Assembly (NCBI RefSeq): GCF_030814695.1
Contig: NZ_JAUSVL010000001.1
Span: forward strand, 2,268,227-2,332,226
Source of the DNA: Oligosphaera ethanolica
GTDB taxonomy: Bacteria > Verrucomicrobiota > Lentisphaeria > Oligosphaerales > Oligosphaeraceae
Length of the DNA: 64,000 nt
Direction of reading: 5' to 3'
Shown here: one piece after another, positions 37,779-47,210 of the stretch
How the letters are laid out: each line of letters opens with the position of its first letter
Numbering within the stretch: position 1 is the stretch's first letter
Notes under the pieces: generated by a model
The model's database searches: none
What the model saw: only the letters and a program-made list of their open reading frames with translations
What the model was told of the DNA's origin: nothing
Program-made: the position numbers and the translations under genes

Positions 37779-38766
37779 TTCTTCACTTACTAATTCACTA
37801 AAACTTATTTTTTTAGCAGTTCTTGAATAGGATCTTGTTTGTATTCCTTTACTCTTTTTAAGGTCATTGGCCTCAAATACCCCTAAAAACCTTAAGCGAT
37901 CCAAACCAAAACAATCTCTGATATGCATGAAAACAATTCTTTTATATTTATTCTCATTCCATGATCCATCTGGTAATGTTCGAGTATCACATCTATTCAT
38001 ATCCCCAACGACTTCAGTAATAATTGTTTTATCTTCATTAAGTGTATTTTTCCATCCATTTTTTGTTTTTACAGAACCATCTTCAAGTTGCACTGCTAAA
38101 CTTGGAACCCATAGTTTATATTTATCATTAAGTTTTACAAAACAACGACCAAGATTTTTTACACTATGTCCAAGATAATTGTATATTTCTGTTATTCCTT
38201 CATAATCAACATCATCTTCTATATTAAATAAGCCTTTCTCAAGAATCTTTGTTTTGCGCATACTATTATCTTCCCACTTAAGCTTTTGTCCAGTTTTTTT
38301 ATTTCTATCTAGAACCATATTATTAATAATATTTACTTCTCTATTAATTTGTTTGTTTACTTCATCATAGGCTTTTAGGGAACCATTATCATTATAAATT
38401 GCTATTCTACCTTGCTTACATTGAATAGAACTTAATATATCTTCTGCACGTATTTCATCATTTATTCTACTCTCATCACTAAGGTGATGACTCTCATCCA
38501 CTTCAACACCATATTGTAACTGTGGAAAATAGAGATCCAGTAAATAATACTTTTTACTATTTGTTACAGAATGATTTTTGTTCCTTACATATTGTTGAGT
38601 AATCGGAATAAGCTCGGGATTCGAAAGCTTTGTATATATCGAGTTTATTACGAAGTTTTCATACCTCTTCCCTTTAGTACGTCTATTTAGCATAATTGAT
38701 ACGTGCTCTAGTTTATCCATATGACAATTAAACCTTCTTTATTCCGCCCGCGCAGCGTGAACATAA
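37672..38766 (-). mobile_element. integron gene cassette (1095 bp)
   Basis: The cassette begins on the minus strand at G^TTATGT (38767/38766) and ends at the G of R' (37672). The first six bases TTATGT plus that G form GTTATGT, the exact complement of R'' ACATAAC, which is what an excised circular cassette should regenerate. It holds one gene and its attC and is AT-rich in a GC-rich background. No integrase gene or attI is seen in the window. Confidence 0.8.
37773..38720 (-). CDS. PvuRts1I/AbaSI-like modification-dependent endonuclease
   Basis: The protein has 315 aa (ATG at 38720). The N-terminal region reads KRYENFVINSIYTKL, PITQQYVRN and LLDLYFPQLQYGVEVDESHH at residues 20-80, which follows the N-terminal PDDEXK-like nuclease of PvuRts1I and AbaSI, enzymes that cleave DNA containing 5-hydroxymethyl- or glucosyl-hydroxymethylcytosine. 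The C-terminal half (about 150-315) would correspond to their SRA-like modified-base reader (WKNTLNEDKTIITEVVGDMN). Base composition is strikingly AT-rich against the neighbours, a sign of transfer. It is the single gene of an integron cassette; its stop lies in the attC R''. Family recognition is by motif memory only. Confidence 0.75.
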   Translation of the reverse strand: MDKLEHVSIMLNRRTKGKRYENFVINSIYTKLSNPELIPITQQYVRNKNHSVTNSKKYYLLDLYFPQLQYGVEVDESHHLSDESRINDEIRAEDILSSIQCKQGRIAIYNDNGSLKAYDEVNKQINREVNIINNMVLDRNKKTGQKLKWEDNSMRKTKILEKGLFNIEDDVDYEGITEIYNYLGHSVKNLGRCFVKLNDKYKLWVPSLAVQLEDGSVKTKNGWKNTLNEDKTIITEVVGDMNRCDTRTLPDGSWNENKYKRIVFMHIRDCFGLDRLRFLGVFEANDLKKSKGIQTRSYSRTAKKISFSELVSEET

Positions 38767-39105
38767 CGTGTTTTTCTGGGGAAATCTCCATTACCCGGGG
38801 CAAGACCGTACCGCAGGCATAACTGACTATAGGCCGTTCGGCTACGGAGTCAAGGCAGCAGCCAGGAAATCCTCTCCGACGGCACTTGCCAGGGCTGCGA
38901 GGCGCATTACCACAACTATGGGATTTCCGTGGTTATGGAGATTCCCCATAAGCAGGGAGGTCGGATATGGCCGGTTTCGACGAGCGGCCGAGGAAGATAC
39001 TCGACGGCTACGCGAACTTCCCGCGTGAGAACCTGAAAGTAGGCTAAAGCGCACACGTTAAGCCCAAAATTCGCATCATCCCGGTTTTACGAAAAAAGGC
39101 CATGT
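38767..39105. other. intergenic, no clear gene
   Basis: About 340 bp upstream of the cassette. I looked for a preceding attC hairpin and found none; an attI or secondary insertion site is possible. A short frame (CQGCEAHYHNYG...) near 38880-38960 may be transposase debris. Confidence 0.4.
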
Positions 39106-39285
39106 CTACGAGCAGGAACTGAGCAGTTGCGTCTTTATCTCCATTGAAGGCAATTCATGGATTTTCAGTTTTACGTAGTCGTAGTCATGAAAGCCGTAGG
39201 CCTGTGAGAACATGTGGCGCACCTTGTTGTTGAAGCCTTCCATGGCGGCGTTGGTTATGCGGTCGCTGTTTGAGGAAATCCTTTG
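39106..39285 (-). pseudogene. ISL3-type transposase, C-terminal remnant
   Basis: The minus-strand frame reads SDRITNAAMEGFNNKVRHMF, SQAYGFHDYDYVKLKIHELP and ends SSCS-stop. This is the C-terminal signature of DDE_Tnp_ISL3 transposases. Nothing of the catalytic core remains. Confidence 0.7.
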
Positions 39286-39380
39286 ACAGCCTCCGTTATG
39301 CGGATATACTAGCGTTATGCATTTAAAGACGGGTACCAGATCGGGGTTCCCCGTTAACCGTCCGCCACGCGAGGTGCAGA

Positions 39381-40220
39381 ATGTCCGCAGGCAAGCCCAA
39401 TGAAGCGACGGCGGGGAAACGCTATGCGGCGCCGGCCGTCGACGCCATGCTTGACATTTTGGAATACCTCTCGCAGGCAAACCGGCCCTGCGGGGTTACC
39501 GAGTTGTCGCGGGAGCTGGGCATAACCAACAACTTGGCGTTCCGGGTCATGAAGCGGCTGGTCGAGCGCGGCTACGCCGAAACGGGCAGCACCGCCTCGT
39601 ACAAGCTCGGCACTCGGTTTTTCACCTTGGGCATGAAGCTGTACAGCGACTTCGAGCTGCGCAAGCGGGCGCGACCACATCTCGAGTGGCTGAGCGGCGA
39701 GTTGGGCGAGACGGCGCAGGTGCATGCCCCTGACGGCGACCGGATGCTGGTGGTTGACACGGTAACGCCGCACGCCAGCTACTTCCTCCAGGTGGTACCC
39801 GGCTCGCGGGTCTACTACCACAACAATGCCTTTGGCAAGGCGGTCATGGCCTTCATGGACGAGAAGGATGTCCGCCGACTGCTGCCGAAGGAACGCCTGC
39901 CCTCGCTGACCCACAACACCATCACCTCTGCGGACGCCCTGATCTCCCAGCTCGCCCAGGTGCGCAAGACCGGCGTGGCCTTCGACAACGAAGAGTACAT
40001 GTACGGAATTTTTTGCATTGGCTCGCCGGTTTTCAACCACGAAGGCAAAGCCGTCGCCGGCTTGGGATGCACCGGCCTGACCAGCCGCTACCAGACGGGC
40101 GGCGGCGGCGGGGCGATCAAAGCGGTGCTGGCCGCAGCGGAAAACGTCTCCCGCGATCTGGGCTACGACGGCGAGTTTTTTGCCGAGACGAAGAACAGGA
40201 ACGACCCGGAGCGATCTTGA
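39381..40220 (+). CDS. IclR-family transcriptional regulator
   Basis: The protein has 279 aa. The N-terminal winged helix (AVDAMLDILEYLSQANRPCG, VTELSRELGITNNLAFRVMK) covers residues 18-80 and the IclR effector domain 95-265 (AFGKAVMAFMDEKDVRRLLP; GIFCIGSPVFNHEGKAVAGL). It ends 15 bp before the glycyl radical enzyme gene on the same strand and is probably its local regulator, sensing a small organic acid or sugar-derived effector. The ATG at 39381 is preceded by a weak GAGGTGC site. Confidence 0.93.
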   Translation: MSAGKPNEATAGKRYAAPAVDAMLDILEYLSQANRPCGVTELSRELGITNNLAFRVMKRLVERGYAETGSTASYKLGTRFFTLGMKLYSDFELRKRARPHLEWLSGELGETAQVHAPDGDRMLVVDTVTPHASYFLQVVPGSRVYYHNNAFGKAVMAFMDEKDVRRLLPKERLPSLTHNTITSADALISQLAQVRKTGVAFDNEEYMYGIFCIGSPVFNHEGKAVAGLGCTGLTSRYQTGGGGGAIKAVLAAAENVSRDLGYDGEFFAETKNRNDPERS

Positions 40221-40235
40221 CAGGATGGAAGCGCG

Positions 40236-42440
40236 ATGAATATGGATGTTCTGCGCGAAATGCGCGAGTGGACGGCGCTGGGGTTCTACGAGGCCGAGGC
40301 CGAGGGATTGCCATGGCCGATGAACTATGGCCGGGCGTTGCGACGGCTCTACGAAAACATGGAAATCGTGGTGCCGGAGGGGCGCTGGCTCATCCCCGTC
40401 GAACCGATGGAATTCTGCCAAACGCGAGCCAGCGACAACACGTGGCATGCCGAAAGCATGGTCTTCAACCTCCATCACGACTCCGGGCTGATGGTCAACC
40501 GGCGGCTGGCGGCGAGAAAAAAAGGTCAATTCCCCGAACGGGCGGCATTCATCGACGCCATGGTCGCCGACTTGAAATCCAAAACGGTCCGGTTCGGCGG
40601 CTATACCCACGCCAACCCGGATATCCGCCGGGTGGTCGGCGAGGGCGTCCTGGCCATGGAAGCGGAACTCGACGGCGAGCTGGCCGCCGTCAGGGCGATG
40701 GGGGAAAGTGCGGATTCCGCGGAACGGAATCTTCTCCTGGCGCTGAAAGACTATGTCGAGGGGGTGAAGGCGTTCCACCGTCGGACGCTCGAAGCCATCG
40801 GCAAGGCGAGGGACGCCGCGTCCGGCCGGCGGCGGGATGAACTGGCGGTCGTGGCCGAGGCGGTGGCCAACTGCCTCCTGGTGAAGTCAGAGACGTTTTA
40901 TCAAGGTTTTCTGGCGGTGAATTTCGCCTGGATGCTTGATGGTTGCGACAGCATCGGTCGCCTCGACCAGGCGCTCGGTCCGCTTTTCGAGCGGGACATT
41001 CGCGAGGGCCGGCTCGACGTGGCGTTCGCGCGGGAGCTGCTCGACGAGTTCTGGTGCAACTTCGAAACCATGAACGGCTGGAACCTCCAGATCGGCGGTT
41101 ACACCCCGGCGGGGAAGGATGGCTGCAACGAACTCACCCGCGAATGTATTCGCGCCTGCGCCCGCAACAAATTGCGCCGCCCCAACGTGGCGCTGCGAAT
41201 AACCCGGGACACTCCGGACGACCTCCTGGCCGAGGCGCTCGAGGCTTTGGCCAAGGGAAGCGGCCGACCGGCGCTGTACAACGACGACCTCTATGTGGAA
41301 ACCCTTAGATCGATGGACTTGGGATTGTCGGACGCCGATGCCCGCGAAATCGGTTTCGGCGGTTGCACCGAAACCATGATCGCCGGCCTGTCCAATGTCG
41401 GCAGTCTGGAAGGTTCGCTCAACTTGGCCAAAGCCCTGGAATTGGCGATGTTCGACGGCTTCGATCCGGTGGCGAATGTCCAGGCCGGGCCGCACACCGG
41501 CAGGTTCGCGGACTTCGCGTCGTTCGAGGCGTTCATGGCGGCGCTGAAACTCCAAATCGCCTACGCGACCGACGCCTTTGTGGCAGTTAACCGCGGCGCC
41601 CTCAAACGCCGCTTCAGCGAAGGCGACCCCAAGCTCTACCGCACTTTTTTCACCGGGGATTGCGTCAAAAACCGCAAATCCTTCGAGGCGGGCGGCGCCC
41701 GCTACAACTGGGCGGTGGTCTCCTACCAGGGCATCGCCAACACCATTGACGGCACCGCCGCCATCCGCAAAACCGTTTTCGAGGACAAGTCGGTCGCCGC
41801 CGCCGAACTCGTAGCCGCACTGCGGAACAATTTCCATGGCTGCGACGACCTGCGCCGCCGCTTGCGTGCGTGCCCCAAGTTCGGCAATGACATCGCCTTC
41901 GTGGACGATCTCGGCGCGGAGTTGATCGAATACGCCTGGCGACATCTCTACCGCCATGAAACGCCCCGGGGCGGTCGCTATCTGGCTTCGTGCATCCTTT
42001 TCACCACCTACCTCGGGGCCGGGCGCGCGGTCGGCGCCACCCCGGACGGTCGCGGCGCCGGCGAAGCCCTGGTGGACTCGGTCGGCGCCGTTCCCGGCTA
42101 CGACGTCAATGGCCCGACCGCCCTGCTGAAGTCGGTTGCCAAATTGCCGCTGTGGCTGGCGGCGGGAACCCCGGTGCTCAACCTGCGCTTCCAGAAATCG
42201 TTGTTCGCCAACCGGGACGTCCTCGCCAAGATGGCCAGCCTGGTCCGTTCCTTCTTCAGCCAGGGCGGCATGCAAGCCCAAATCTCGGTTCTCGACGCCG
42301 CCGAACTGCGCGCCGCCCAGGCGAATCCCGAACCGTACCGCGACCTCATTGTCCGCATCGGCGGCTACAGCGAATATTTCAACGCCCTCGACAAGGAGTT
42401 GCAGGACAGCGTCATCTCGCGTACCGAGTATGGACTGTGA
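40236..42440 (+). CDS. glycyl radical enzyme (pyruvate formate-lyase-like), copy 1
   Basis: The protein has 734 aa. The active-site Cys lies in IGFGGCTETMIAG near residue 377 and the glycyl radical loop is VRIGGYSEYF near 709. A PFL-like core covers about 120-600. The Cys is followed by T-E-T rather than the VSP of PFL or the V-E of many dehydratases, so the substrate is not predictable; a dehydratase or C-C/C-N lyase is possible. No activating radical-SAM enzyme is adjacent, so activation must come from elsewhere. It forms a unit with the IclR regulator. Confidence 0.92.
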   Translation: MNMDVLREMREWTALGFYEAEAEGLPWPMNYGRALRRLYENMEIVVPEGRWLIPVEPMEFCQTRASDNTWHAESMVFNLHHDSGLMVNRRLAARKKGQFPERAAFIDAMVADLKSKTVRFGGYTHANPDIRRVVGEGVLAMEAELDGELAAVRAMGESADSAERNLLLALKDYVEGVKAFHRRTLEAIGKARDAASGRRRDELAVVAEAVANCLLVKSETFYQGFLAVNFAWMLDGCDSIGRLDQALGPLFERDIREGRLDVAFARELLDEFWCNFETMNGWNLQIGGYTPAGKDGCNELTRECIRACARNKLRRPNVALRITRDTPDDLLAEALEALAKGSGRPALYNDDLYVETLRSMDLGLSDADAREIGFGGCTETMIAGLSNVGSLEGSLNLAKALELAMFDGFDPVANVQAGPHTGRFADFASFEAFMAALKLQIAYATDAFVAVNRGALKRRFSEGDPKLYRTFFTGDCVKNRKSFEAGGARYNWAVVSYQGIANTIDGTAAIRKTVFEDKSVAAAELVAALRNNFHGCDDLRRRLRACPKFGNDIAFVDDLGAELIEYAWRHLYRHETPRGGRYLASCILFTTYLGAGRAVGATPDGRGAGEALVDSVGAVPGYDVNGPTALLKSVAKLPLWLAAGTPVLNLRFQKSLFANRDVLAKMASLVRSFFSQGGMQAQISVLDAAELRAAQANPEPYRDLIVRIGGYSEYFNALDKELQDSVISRTEYGL

Positions 42441-42639
42441 ACCAAGGTGAACCGCAAGGCAGGCCAGCCAACCACAAAGAACGCAGAGAACCTGGCCAGA
42501 GCCTGTCCAGAAAGCCATTTGAACCGCAGATGAACGCAGATGGACACAGAGTGACATCCGTTCGTGCCGCGCGGGCAGGGCTTCGGACGGATCAGCCAGG
42601 GCGAGGCATACCGCAGATGCGGCGGCGGCAAAGATTGCC
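42441..42639. other. intergenic, repeat-like
   Basis: The 200 bp after the glycyl radical enzyme hold an AACCGCAGATGAACGCAGAT-type low-complexity segment and no gene. Confidence 0.4.
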
Positions 42640-43196
42640 TGCGCATCATTAAGGTGAGACAGTACCTGCGGAAGGATCTGAATGCGAACCACGAGTTTCG
42701 CCGATTGCAGAAACGCCTGAAAAAGCGCGTGTCCAGTTTCCGTGTTGCAGACTGCATCCACCATTACCTGCGCTTTCTCTCGGGGACACGCGAGGCGTGT
42801 TTCCAAAAGCTCGGCATGCAGTCTCTCCCATTCCACCCGCAATGCACTGAAAAAGGCATTTTGGGTCTTGTTAGGATTGGAGTACCCCAGAATGACGGCA
42901 TCGGTATAGTTTCCGGTACGCACCGCCCCTAACACCGGTCCGTCCGTCGGTTCAAATCCCAATGCGGCACGCAGGTCGGTGATGCCGTACCAAGTAAGCA
43001 GAACATGCTTTTTATTTTCGCGCCGTTTCAGTTCTCCGTCAGTCGCGGTGATAACCGGCAACACCGAGTCAGCGAGCGTCCTTTTCAACTCATGATATTC
43101 TTCGGGGCGGATGGTGATGACCGCATCCGCATCGCCGATGAACGCAGATTGTATTTGAGGCGAAGTGTTTGCTGGGGCAGAAGATGCGCAGGACAT
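42640..43196 (-). pseudogene. unidentified regulator-like N-terminal fragment
   Basis: The minus-strand frame from 43196 reads ADAVITIRPEEYHELKRTLA, KKHVLLTWYGITDLRAALGF, EPTDGPVLGAVRTGNYTDAV and VMVDAVCNTETGHALFQAFL, about 180 residues that look like real protein. After about 42640 the frame only mirrors the glycyl radical enzyme. The style recalls the sensor domain of sigma-54-dependent regulators, but I cannot name it. It is probably a truncated gene. Confidence 0.5.
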
Positions 43197-43242
43197 GGGC
43201 GGCTTCGCAACGGTGGTTCATGTTGTCCATCCTGGCCCATTT

Positions 43243-43305
43243 CTGCCTGAAAAATAAGGACTGTAGTGCCTTTTTGAGGCTAGCTTTACCCCCAAATGCG
43301 AAAGT
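43243..43305. repeat. dispersed repeat R2, copy 2
   Basis: It matches 9269-9325 with few changes, including GGACTGTAGTGCCTTTTTGA and the tail ending ATGCGAAAGT. Confidence 0.7.
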
Positions 43306-43486
43306 CGTGCCGACGCAGGGCACGGCCTGGTGCCGCTCGCGGCGCGCCAAGGTATTCTTGGGCCTGCGCGGCAAATAGCAGGCATCCAGTGATCGGAGGT
43401 CTACCTTAGGGGGCGTTCGATAATTACATTTACAGCTATGCCCAGGCACGCTGAAAGCGTGCGACATCGCAAACAAAAAAAGGTGA

Positions 43487-43660
43487 GGTTCCATTGCCCC
43501 TTTGGCCCCAGTCAGCTTCGCCGACTGGGGCCAAAGGGGCCGAGGAACACGAGCGCAATAGGCGCTGTACCCAGGGCGGCGCTCCGCCTTCGGCGTCGCT
43601 TGCCCTGGGCTACGATGACACGCGCCCCTCCAGGGCGCGTGCCGCTTCGCGGCCAGGGAA
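43487..43660. repeat. palindromic repeat R1, copy 2
   Basis: Almost identical to 11040-11213 apart from a short central stretch (CATTGTCGCCG versus GCGCAATAGGCGC). Confidence 0.85.
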
Positions 43661-43909
43661 ATGTTGGCCGGCGACAAGGTATGACATGAAAGAGCGTTTA
43701 CACTGCAATGTGTAAACGTAATTTGTGAACGGCACCTTAGCGGAAAAGGGTGGCGGATGAAGGCGACGGGCAGTCGGTGGGCGCGGCGCGATCTCTGGGC
43801 TCCCTTGGCTGCATTGGCGCGGCAGCCCTTGCGTTCGGGGGCGTTGCCGGTTATTGTCTTGAGGCTTTTGGCAATGGTTGCAGATCATCGCAGACATGGA
43901 GGACAGCGC

Positions 43910-45493
43910 ATGGGCATGGCTTATCGGTTTTATCTGTTGTTGCTGGTAGTCTTTTCGGCGGGTGTTGTTGCGGGGCCGACGATCAGTATTCTGCATACGA
44001 ACGACCTGCATCAGTCCTTGGCGCCGTTGCCGGCGCTGGCGGGCTATGCGAAGGCGTACAAGGCCGAGCATCCGGCGACGGTATTCATAGACGCGGGAGA
44101 CTGGTTTGACCGCGGTTCGGCGCTGTGTCGGGTAACGCGCGGCGAAGCGATCTATGGCGCGATGGCGACGATGGGCTACGACATGTGGATTGTCGGCAAC
44201 CACGACTGGGCCTACGGCGGCGCGCGGCTGGGCGAACTGATGGAGCGCTATCCCGTGCCGGTGCTGGGCGCGAATCTCGGTTGCACGGATCATCCACTGC
44301 CCACGAATGTGCTGCCCTACCTCATCAAGGAGCTGGCGGGACTGCGCGTGGGATTTTTCGGCATCACGATTGACAGCTACGGCCAGAATCCAAAGGGACG
44401 GCCCTATATTCATGTACTGGAGGCGCGGGAATCAACCCGCCGGGCGATCGCCGAGCTGCAAGCGCAGAGGGCCGATCTGATAGTGGCAGTCACCCACCTG
44501 GGCTTTGAACGGATGAAGCACGAGGCCACGCGGGCCTGCCCAAGCGACGTGGACCTGGCGCGGGAATTCCCGGACATCGACGTGATTGTCGGCGCGCATT
44601 CACACACGGCGCTTGCCGAGGCACGCGTACGCGAGATTCACGCCGAGACGGGCGTCATCGTGGTCCAGGCCGGCGCCAGTGGCCGCAATATGGGACGCCT
44701 CACCCTCGAGATTGATCCCGAAACGCGGCGCATTGTCGGCTTTGCCAGCGAACTAATTACCGGCGAGCAATTGCAGCCGTCCTGTCCCGAAACCGCGGCG
44801 TTCATCTCCGAGCAGTATGCGGCGCACATGCCCAATGCAAAGCAGGTAGTGGCGGCGCTAGCGGCGCCTTTGGAACGGCACAATGCGGGCAGCTGGTACG
44901 CGGAGTTCATCCGCGGCAGTAGCGCTGCCGACCTGGCCTTGCTGCCCGTGGGTGCTTTTGACAAGGAACCGAAGGCTTTTCCGCAGGGCGAGTGGACGGC
45001 GGAACAGCTGGCCGGTTATTTCTTTGATCGCTATCTGGTAACGATGCGAGTCACGGGTAAGGATTTGTTGGCCTACCTCCAGCAGCCAGCACGGGTGCAC
45101 CGCCTCAATCCGCTGCACGACCGGGGGCGGCCCTTCAGCGAGGACGCGATCTACTGCGCGGGCTTCGCCGTACATTTTGACCCAACCACCAAGGATATTC
45201 ACATTGACCTCGAGCCAGACCGGGAGTACACCCTGGTGACGCCCTGGCTGCATTCTTGGCGCGATCTGTTCAATGGTGACGAACGGGGACTCCCGCCGCG
45301 CAACCGGGCCGCGGCAGCCGACCCGCTGCCCGGACTGGCCCATGCCAACCGACACGTGCTGGCCAAGACCAGCATGCAGCACGTCTTTGACGCCGCTGCC
45401 AGCAAAGCGCTGGACATCACCCGCAAGTACGCCGACATCCCCGCCGAATGGCTGGCATGGAAGGAATTCTACGAGGCCGAACGCGCCAAATGA
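43910..45493 (+). CDS. secreted 5'-nucleotidase/UshA-like metallophosphatase
   Basis: The protein has 527 aa from the ATG at 43910, which has GGAGG seven bases upstream; the frame extends to 43757 but without signal. The signal peptide is FYLLLLVVFSAGVVAG. The metallophosphatase motifs are ILHTNDLH, FIDAGDWFDRG, GNHDWAYGG and IVGAHSHT (near residues 27, 66, 101 and 240). The C-terminal 5'-nucleotidase domain (about 310-500) contains PVGAFDKEPKAFPQGEWTAE. It likely hydrolyses nucleotides or related phosphoesters in the periplasm. It is a single gene between repeats. Confidence 0.92.
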   Translation: MGMAYRFYLLLLVVFSAGVVAGPTISILHTNDLHQSLAPLPALAGYAKAYKAEHPATVFIDAGDWFDRGSALCRVTRGEAIYGAMATMGYDMWIVGNHDWAYGGARLGELMERYPVPVLGANLGCTDHPLPTNVLPYLIKELAGLRVGFFGITIDSYGQNPKGRPYIHVLEARESTRRAIAELQAQRADLIVAVTHLGFERMKHEATRACPSDVDLAREFPDIDVIVGAHSHTALAEARVREIHAETGVIVVQAGASGRNMGRLTLEIDPETRRIVGFASELITGEQLQPSCPETAAFISEQYAAHMPNAKQVVAALAAPLERHNAGSWYAEFIRGSSAADLALLPVGAFDKEPKAFPQGEWTAEQLAGYFFDRYLVTMRVTGKDLLAYLQQPARVHRLNPLHDRGRPFSEDAIYCAGFAVHFDPTTKDIHIDLEPDREYTLVTPWLHSWRDLFNGDERGLPPRNRAAAADPLPGLAHANRHVLAKTSMQHVFDAAASKALDITRKYADIPAEWLAWKEFYEAERAK

Positions 45494-45729
45494 CACCACG
45501 CAACGCGAGGTAGAGTGACTATCGCCGTCTGGTCGCGAGCCACTGCCAACGCGCCACTGCTTGCCGCCTTGACAGCGTCTGTTCGCCACAAATATCAATC
45601 ACTCCTATGAAACCGATGTTCTTCACTTAACAAATTTCATAGTGCCTTAAGCTTCAGCAAAACAGTCTGTTATGATCGCGGCATTTATGGCCGGGAAGCG
45701 GCAGAAGCGCTGAAAGCGCGGCCTAAGAA

Positions 45730-45852
45730 AGCCCAGGGCAAGCGGCGCCGAAGGCGCGCGTCGCCCTGGGTAGAGCGCCAGTATTGTTCGTGTTCCTCGG
45801 CCTCTTCGGTCCCAGTCGGCGAAGCTGACTGGGGCCGAAGAGGCAATGGAAC
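45730..45852. repeat. palindromic repeat R1, copy 3 (inverted, diverged)
   Basis: It reads in reverse orientation to copies 1 and 2: GCCCAGGGCAAGCGGCGCCG ... CCCAGTCGGCGAAGCTGACTGGGG (interrupted quote) ... AATGGAAC. Confidence 0.75.
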
Positions 45853-46088
45853 GATGTGTCTTCCCTCTCCTGTACCTAAGCACCCTGCACGGTGTTTTTT
45901 TTAGGTCGCCCCTACAGGGCTCCTTTCGGATAGGACTCTTACCCAGGGCGACGCGCCCTGCGGGCGCTTGCCCTGGGCTATCTTAGGTCGCGCCTTCGGC
46001 GCTCAAAACCTCGGCGAATGGTCACGCGAACGGTCACCAATCAACTCCTCGCCAACCATTGCCAGTACACTACGTGAAGAGCATTAAT

Positions 46089-46317
46089 CCTAGGAAACCC
46101 GCTGCCGCAAAGATCGGCGGAAATCAAGGTCGAATGGTTGGGCGGCGGTTGGCCGTGGGTTTCCTGCAAATTGTCCCCGGTGTTTTCCCCACCGGGGTGG
46201 TTACTCCTATGAAACACGCTGCCGCAAAGGTCGGCGGAAATCAAGGTCGGATGGCTGGGCGGCGGCTGGCCGTGGGTTTCCTGCAAATTGTCCCAGCGAA
46301 GCGCCGGGGTGTACACT
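46089..46317. repeat. tandem array of two 117-bp R3 units
   Basis: Units start at 46089 and 46206. They match the 11264-11614 array except for a few bases; the second unit loses the final stem-loop and is replaced by an AGCGAAGCGCC sequence. Confidence 0.88.
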
Positions 46318-46496
46318 GACCGGTTACACTTGCCTCCCGAATGGACGTAAAATTGTCTTGACAGGGAACCCTGGATGCGTATATTGTGTCCCAACACAAA
46401 GAAAAGCAATCCCTTGGCAGTACGCTCCCGTCGTATATAATTGACGGGCAGCCGAGCCCAAGGGGTTTTTTTTCTATGGGATTAGGGGGAAAGGTA

Positions 46497-47210
46497 ATGC
46501 CTACTGCGATCCTCGTTGATGGAGACTTTTATCTGCGTCGCTATCGCTTTCTGCGTGGCAGAGCGACACCGGATGTTGTTGCCAAGAACCTGCATTGGAT
46601 GGCACGTCAACACCTAAAACAGGATCATGGTCGAGACGATAGAACGCTGTACCGGATTTTCTTTTACGATTGCCAACCGCTGCAGCATAAAGTGCATAAC
46701 CCTGTCTCTGGCACTGCTATTGATTATTCAAAAACTGATGTAGCCCGCTGGCGCTTGGCATTTCATGAGGAACTGCGCAAACTGCGCAAGGTAGCGTTAC
46801 GTCTAGGTTACCTCAACGAACGCTGTGGTCAATGGGTTCTTGGGGGCGAGAAGTTGAAGCAACTCCTCGCAGGAAAAATCACCATAAATGACCTGAATGA
46901 CCACGATGTGCGTTACGAAGTCACTCAAAAAGGTGTTGACATGCGTATTGGTCTGGACATAGCGTCCATGTCATATAAACGCCAAGTCGATCAGATCATC
47001 CTAGTAGCTGGAGATAGCGATTTTGTGCCCGCCGCCAAACTTGCGCGCAGAGAAGGCATCGATTTCATCCTAGACCCAATGTGGGCACAGGTGAGGCCAG
47101 ATTTATACGAACATATTGACGGCCTGCGATCTGTGTTTAACCGCCAAAACGGCCATCCCACTAACGCCGATGCGACATCCGAGGCTCCGCTGGCCCAGGA
47201 AGAAATATAG
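46497..47210 (+). CDS. NYN-domain (LabA/DUF88-like) nuclease
   Basis: The protein has 237 aa from the ATG at 46497, preceded by a purine-rich AGGGGGAAAGG; the frame opens at 46386 without support. The PIN-like acidic motifs are AILVDGDFYL (residue 8), KGVDMRIGLDIASM (about 148) and LVAGDSDFVPAAKLARREG (about 172). NYN proteins are RNases; many sit in mobile regions. This one has no obvious partner; it lies between R3 repeats and the metabolic cluster, so a defence or stress role is possible. Confidence 0.9.
   Translation: MPTAILVDGDFYLRRYRFLRGRATPDVVAKNLHWMARQHLKQDHGRDDRTLYRIFFYDCQPLQHKVHNPVSGTAIDYSKTDVARWRLAFHEELRKLRKVALRLGYLNERCGQWVLGGEKLKQLLAGKITINDLNDHDVRYEVTQKGVDMRIGLDIASMSYKRQVDQIILVAGDSDFVPAAKLARREGIDFILDPMWAQVRPDLYEHIDGLRSVFNRQNGHPTNADATSEAPLAQEEI

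Larger units (their letters stand above)
43197..43909. other. intergenic: repeats R2 and R1
   Basis: No gene. It holds R2 copy 2 (43243-43305) and R1 copy 2 (43487-43660), the same families and order as at 9.3-11.2 kb. Confidence 0.6.
45494..46496. other. intergenic: repeats R1 (inverted) and R3
   Basis: No gene in 1 kb. It holds R1 copy 3 inverted (45730-45852), further GCCCTGGG/CCCAGGGC stem fragments at about 45930-45990, and two R3 units (46089-46317). Confidence 0.7.

Noticed and set aside
38767-39000. A preceding attC or attI upstream of the integron cassette
   Set aside because: No R/L pairs or long hairpin were found; two GTTATG strings alone are not enough.
39354-40778. 474-aa minus-strand frame opposite the IclR gene
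   Set aside because: It is an antisense shadow with no domain; the IclR and GRE frames are clearly real.
40887-42600. C-terminal part of a 769-aa minus-strand frame
   Set aside because: It mirrors the glycyl radical enzyme on the plus strand. Only the first ~180 residues (42640-43196) look coding.
43757-43909. N-terminal extension of the 5'-nucleotidase
   Set aside because: The ATG at 43910 has a strong GGAGG site and is followed directly by a signal peptide; the extension has neither.
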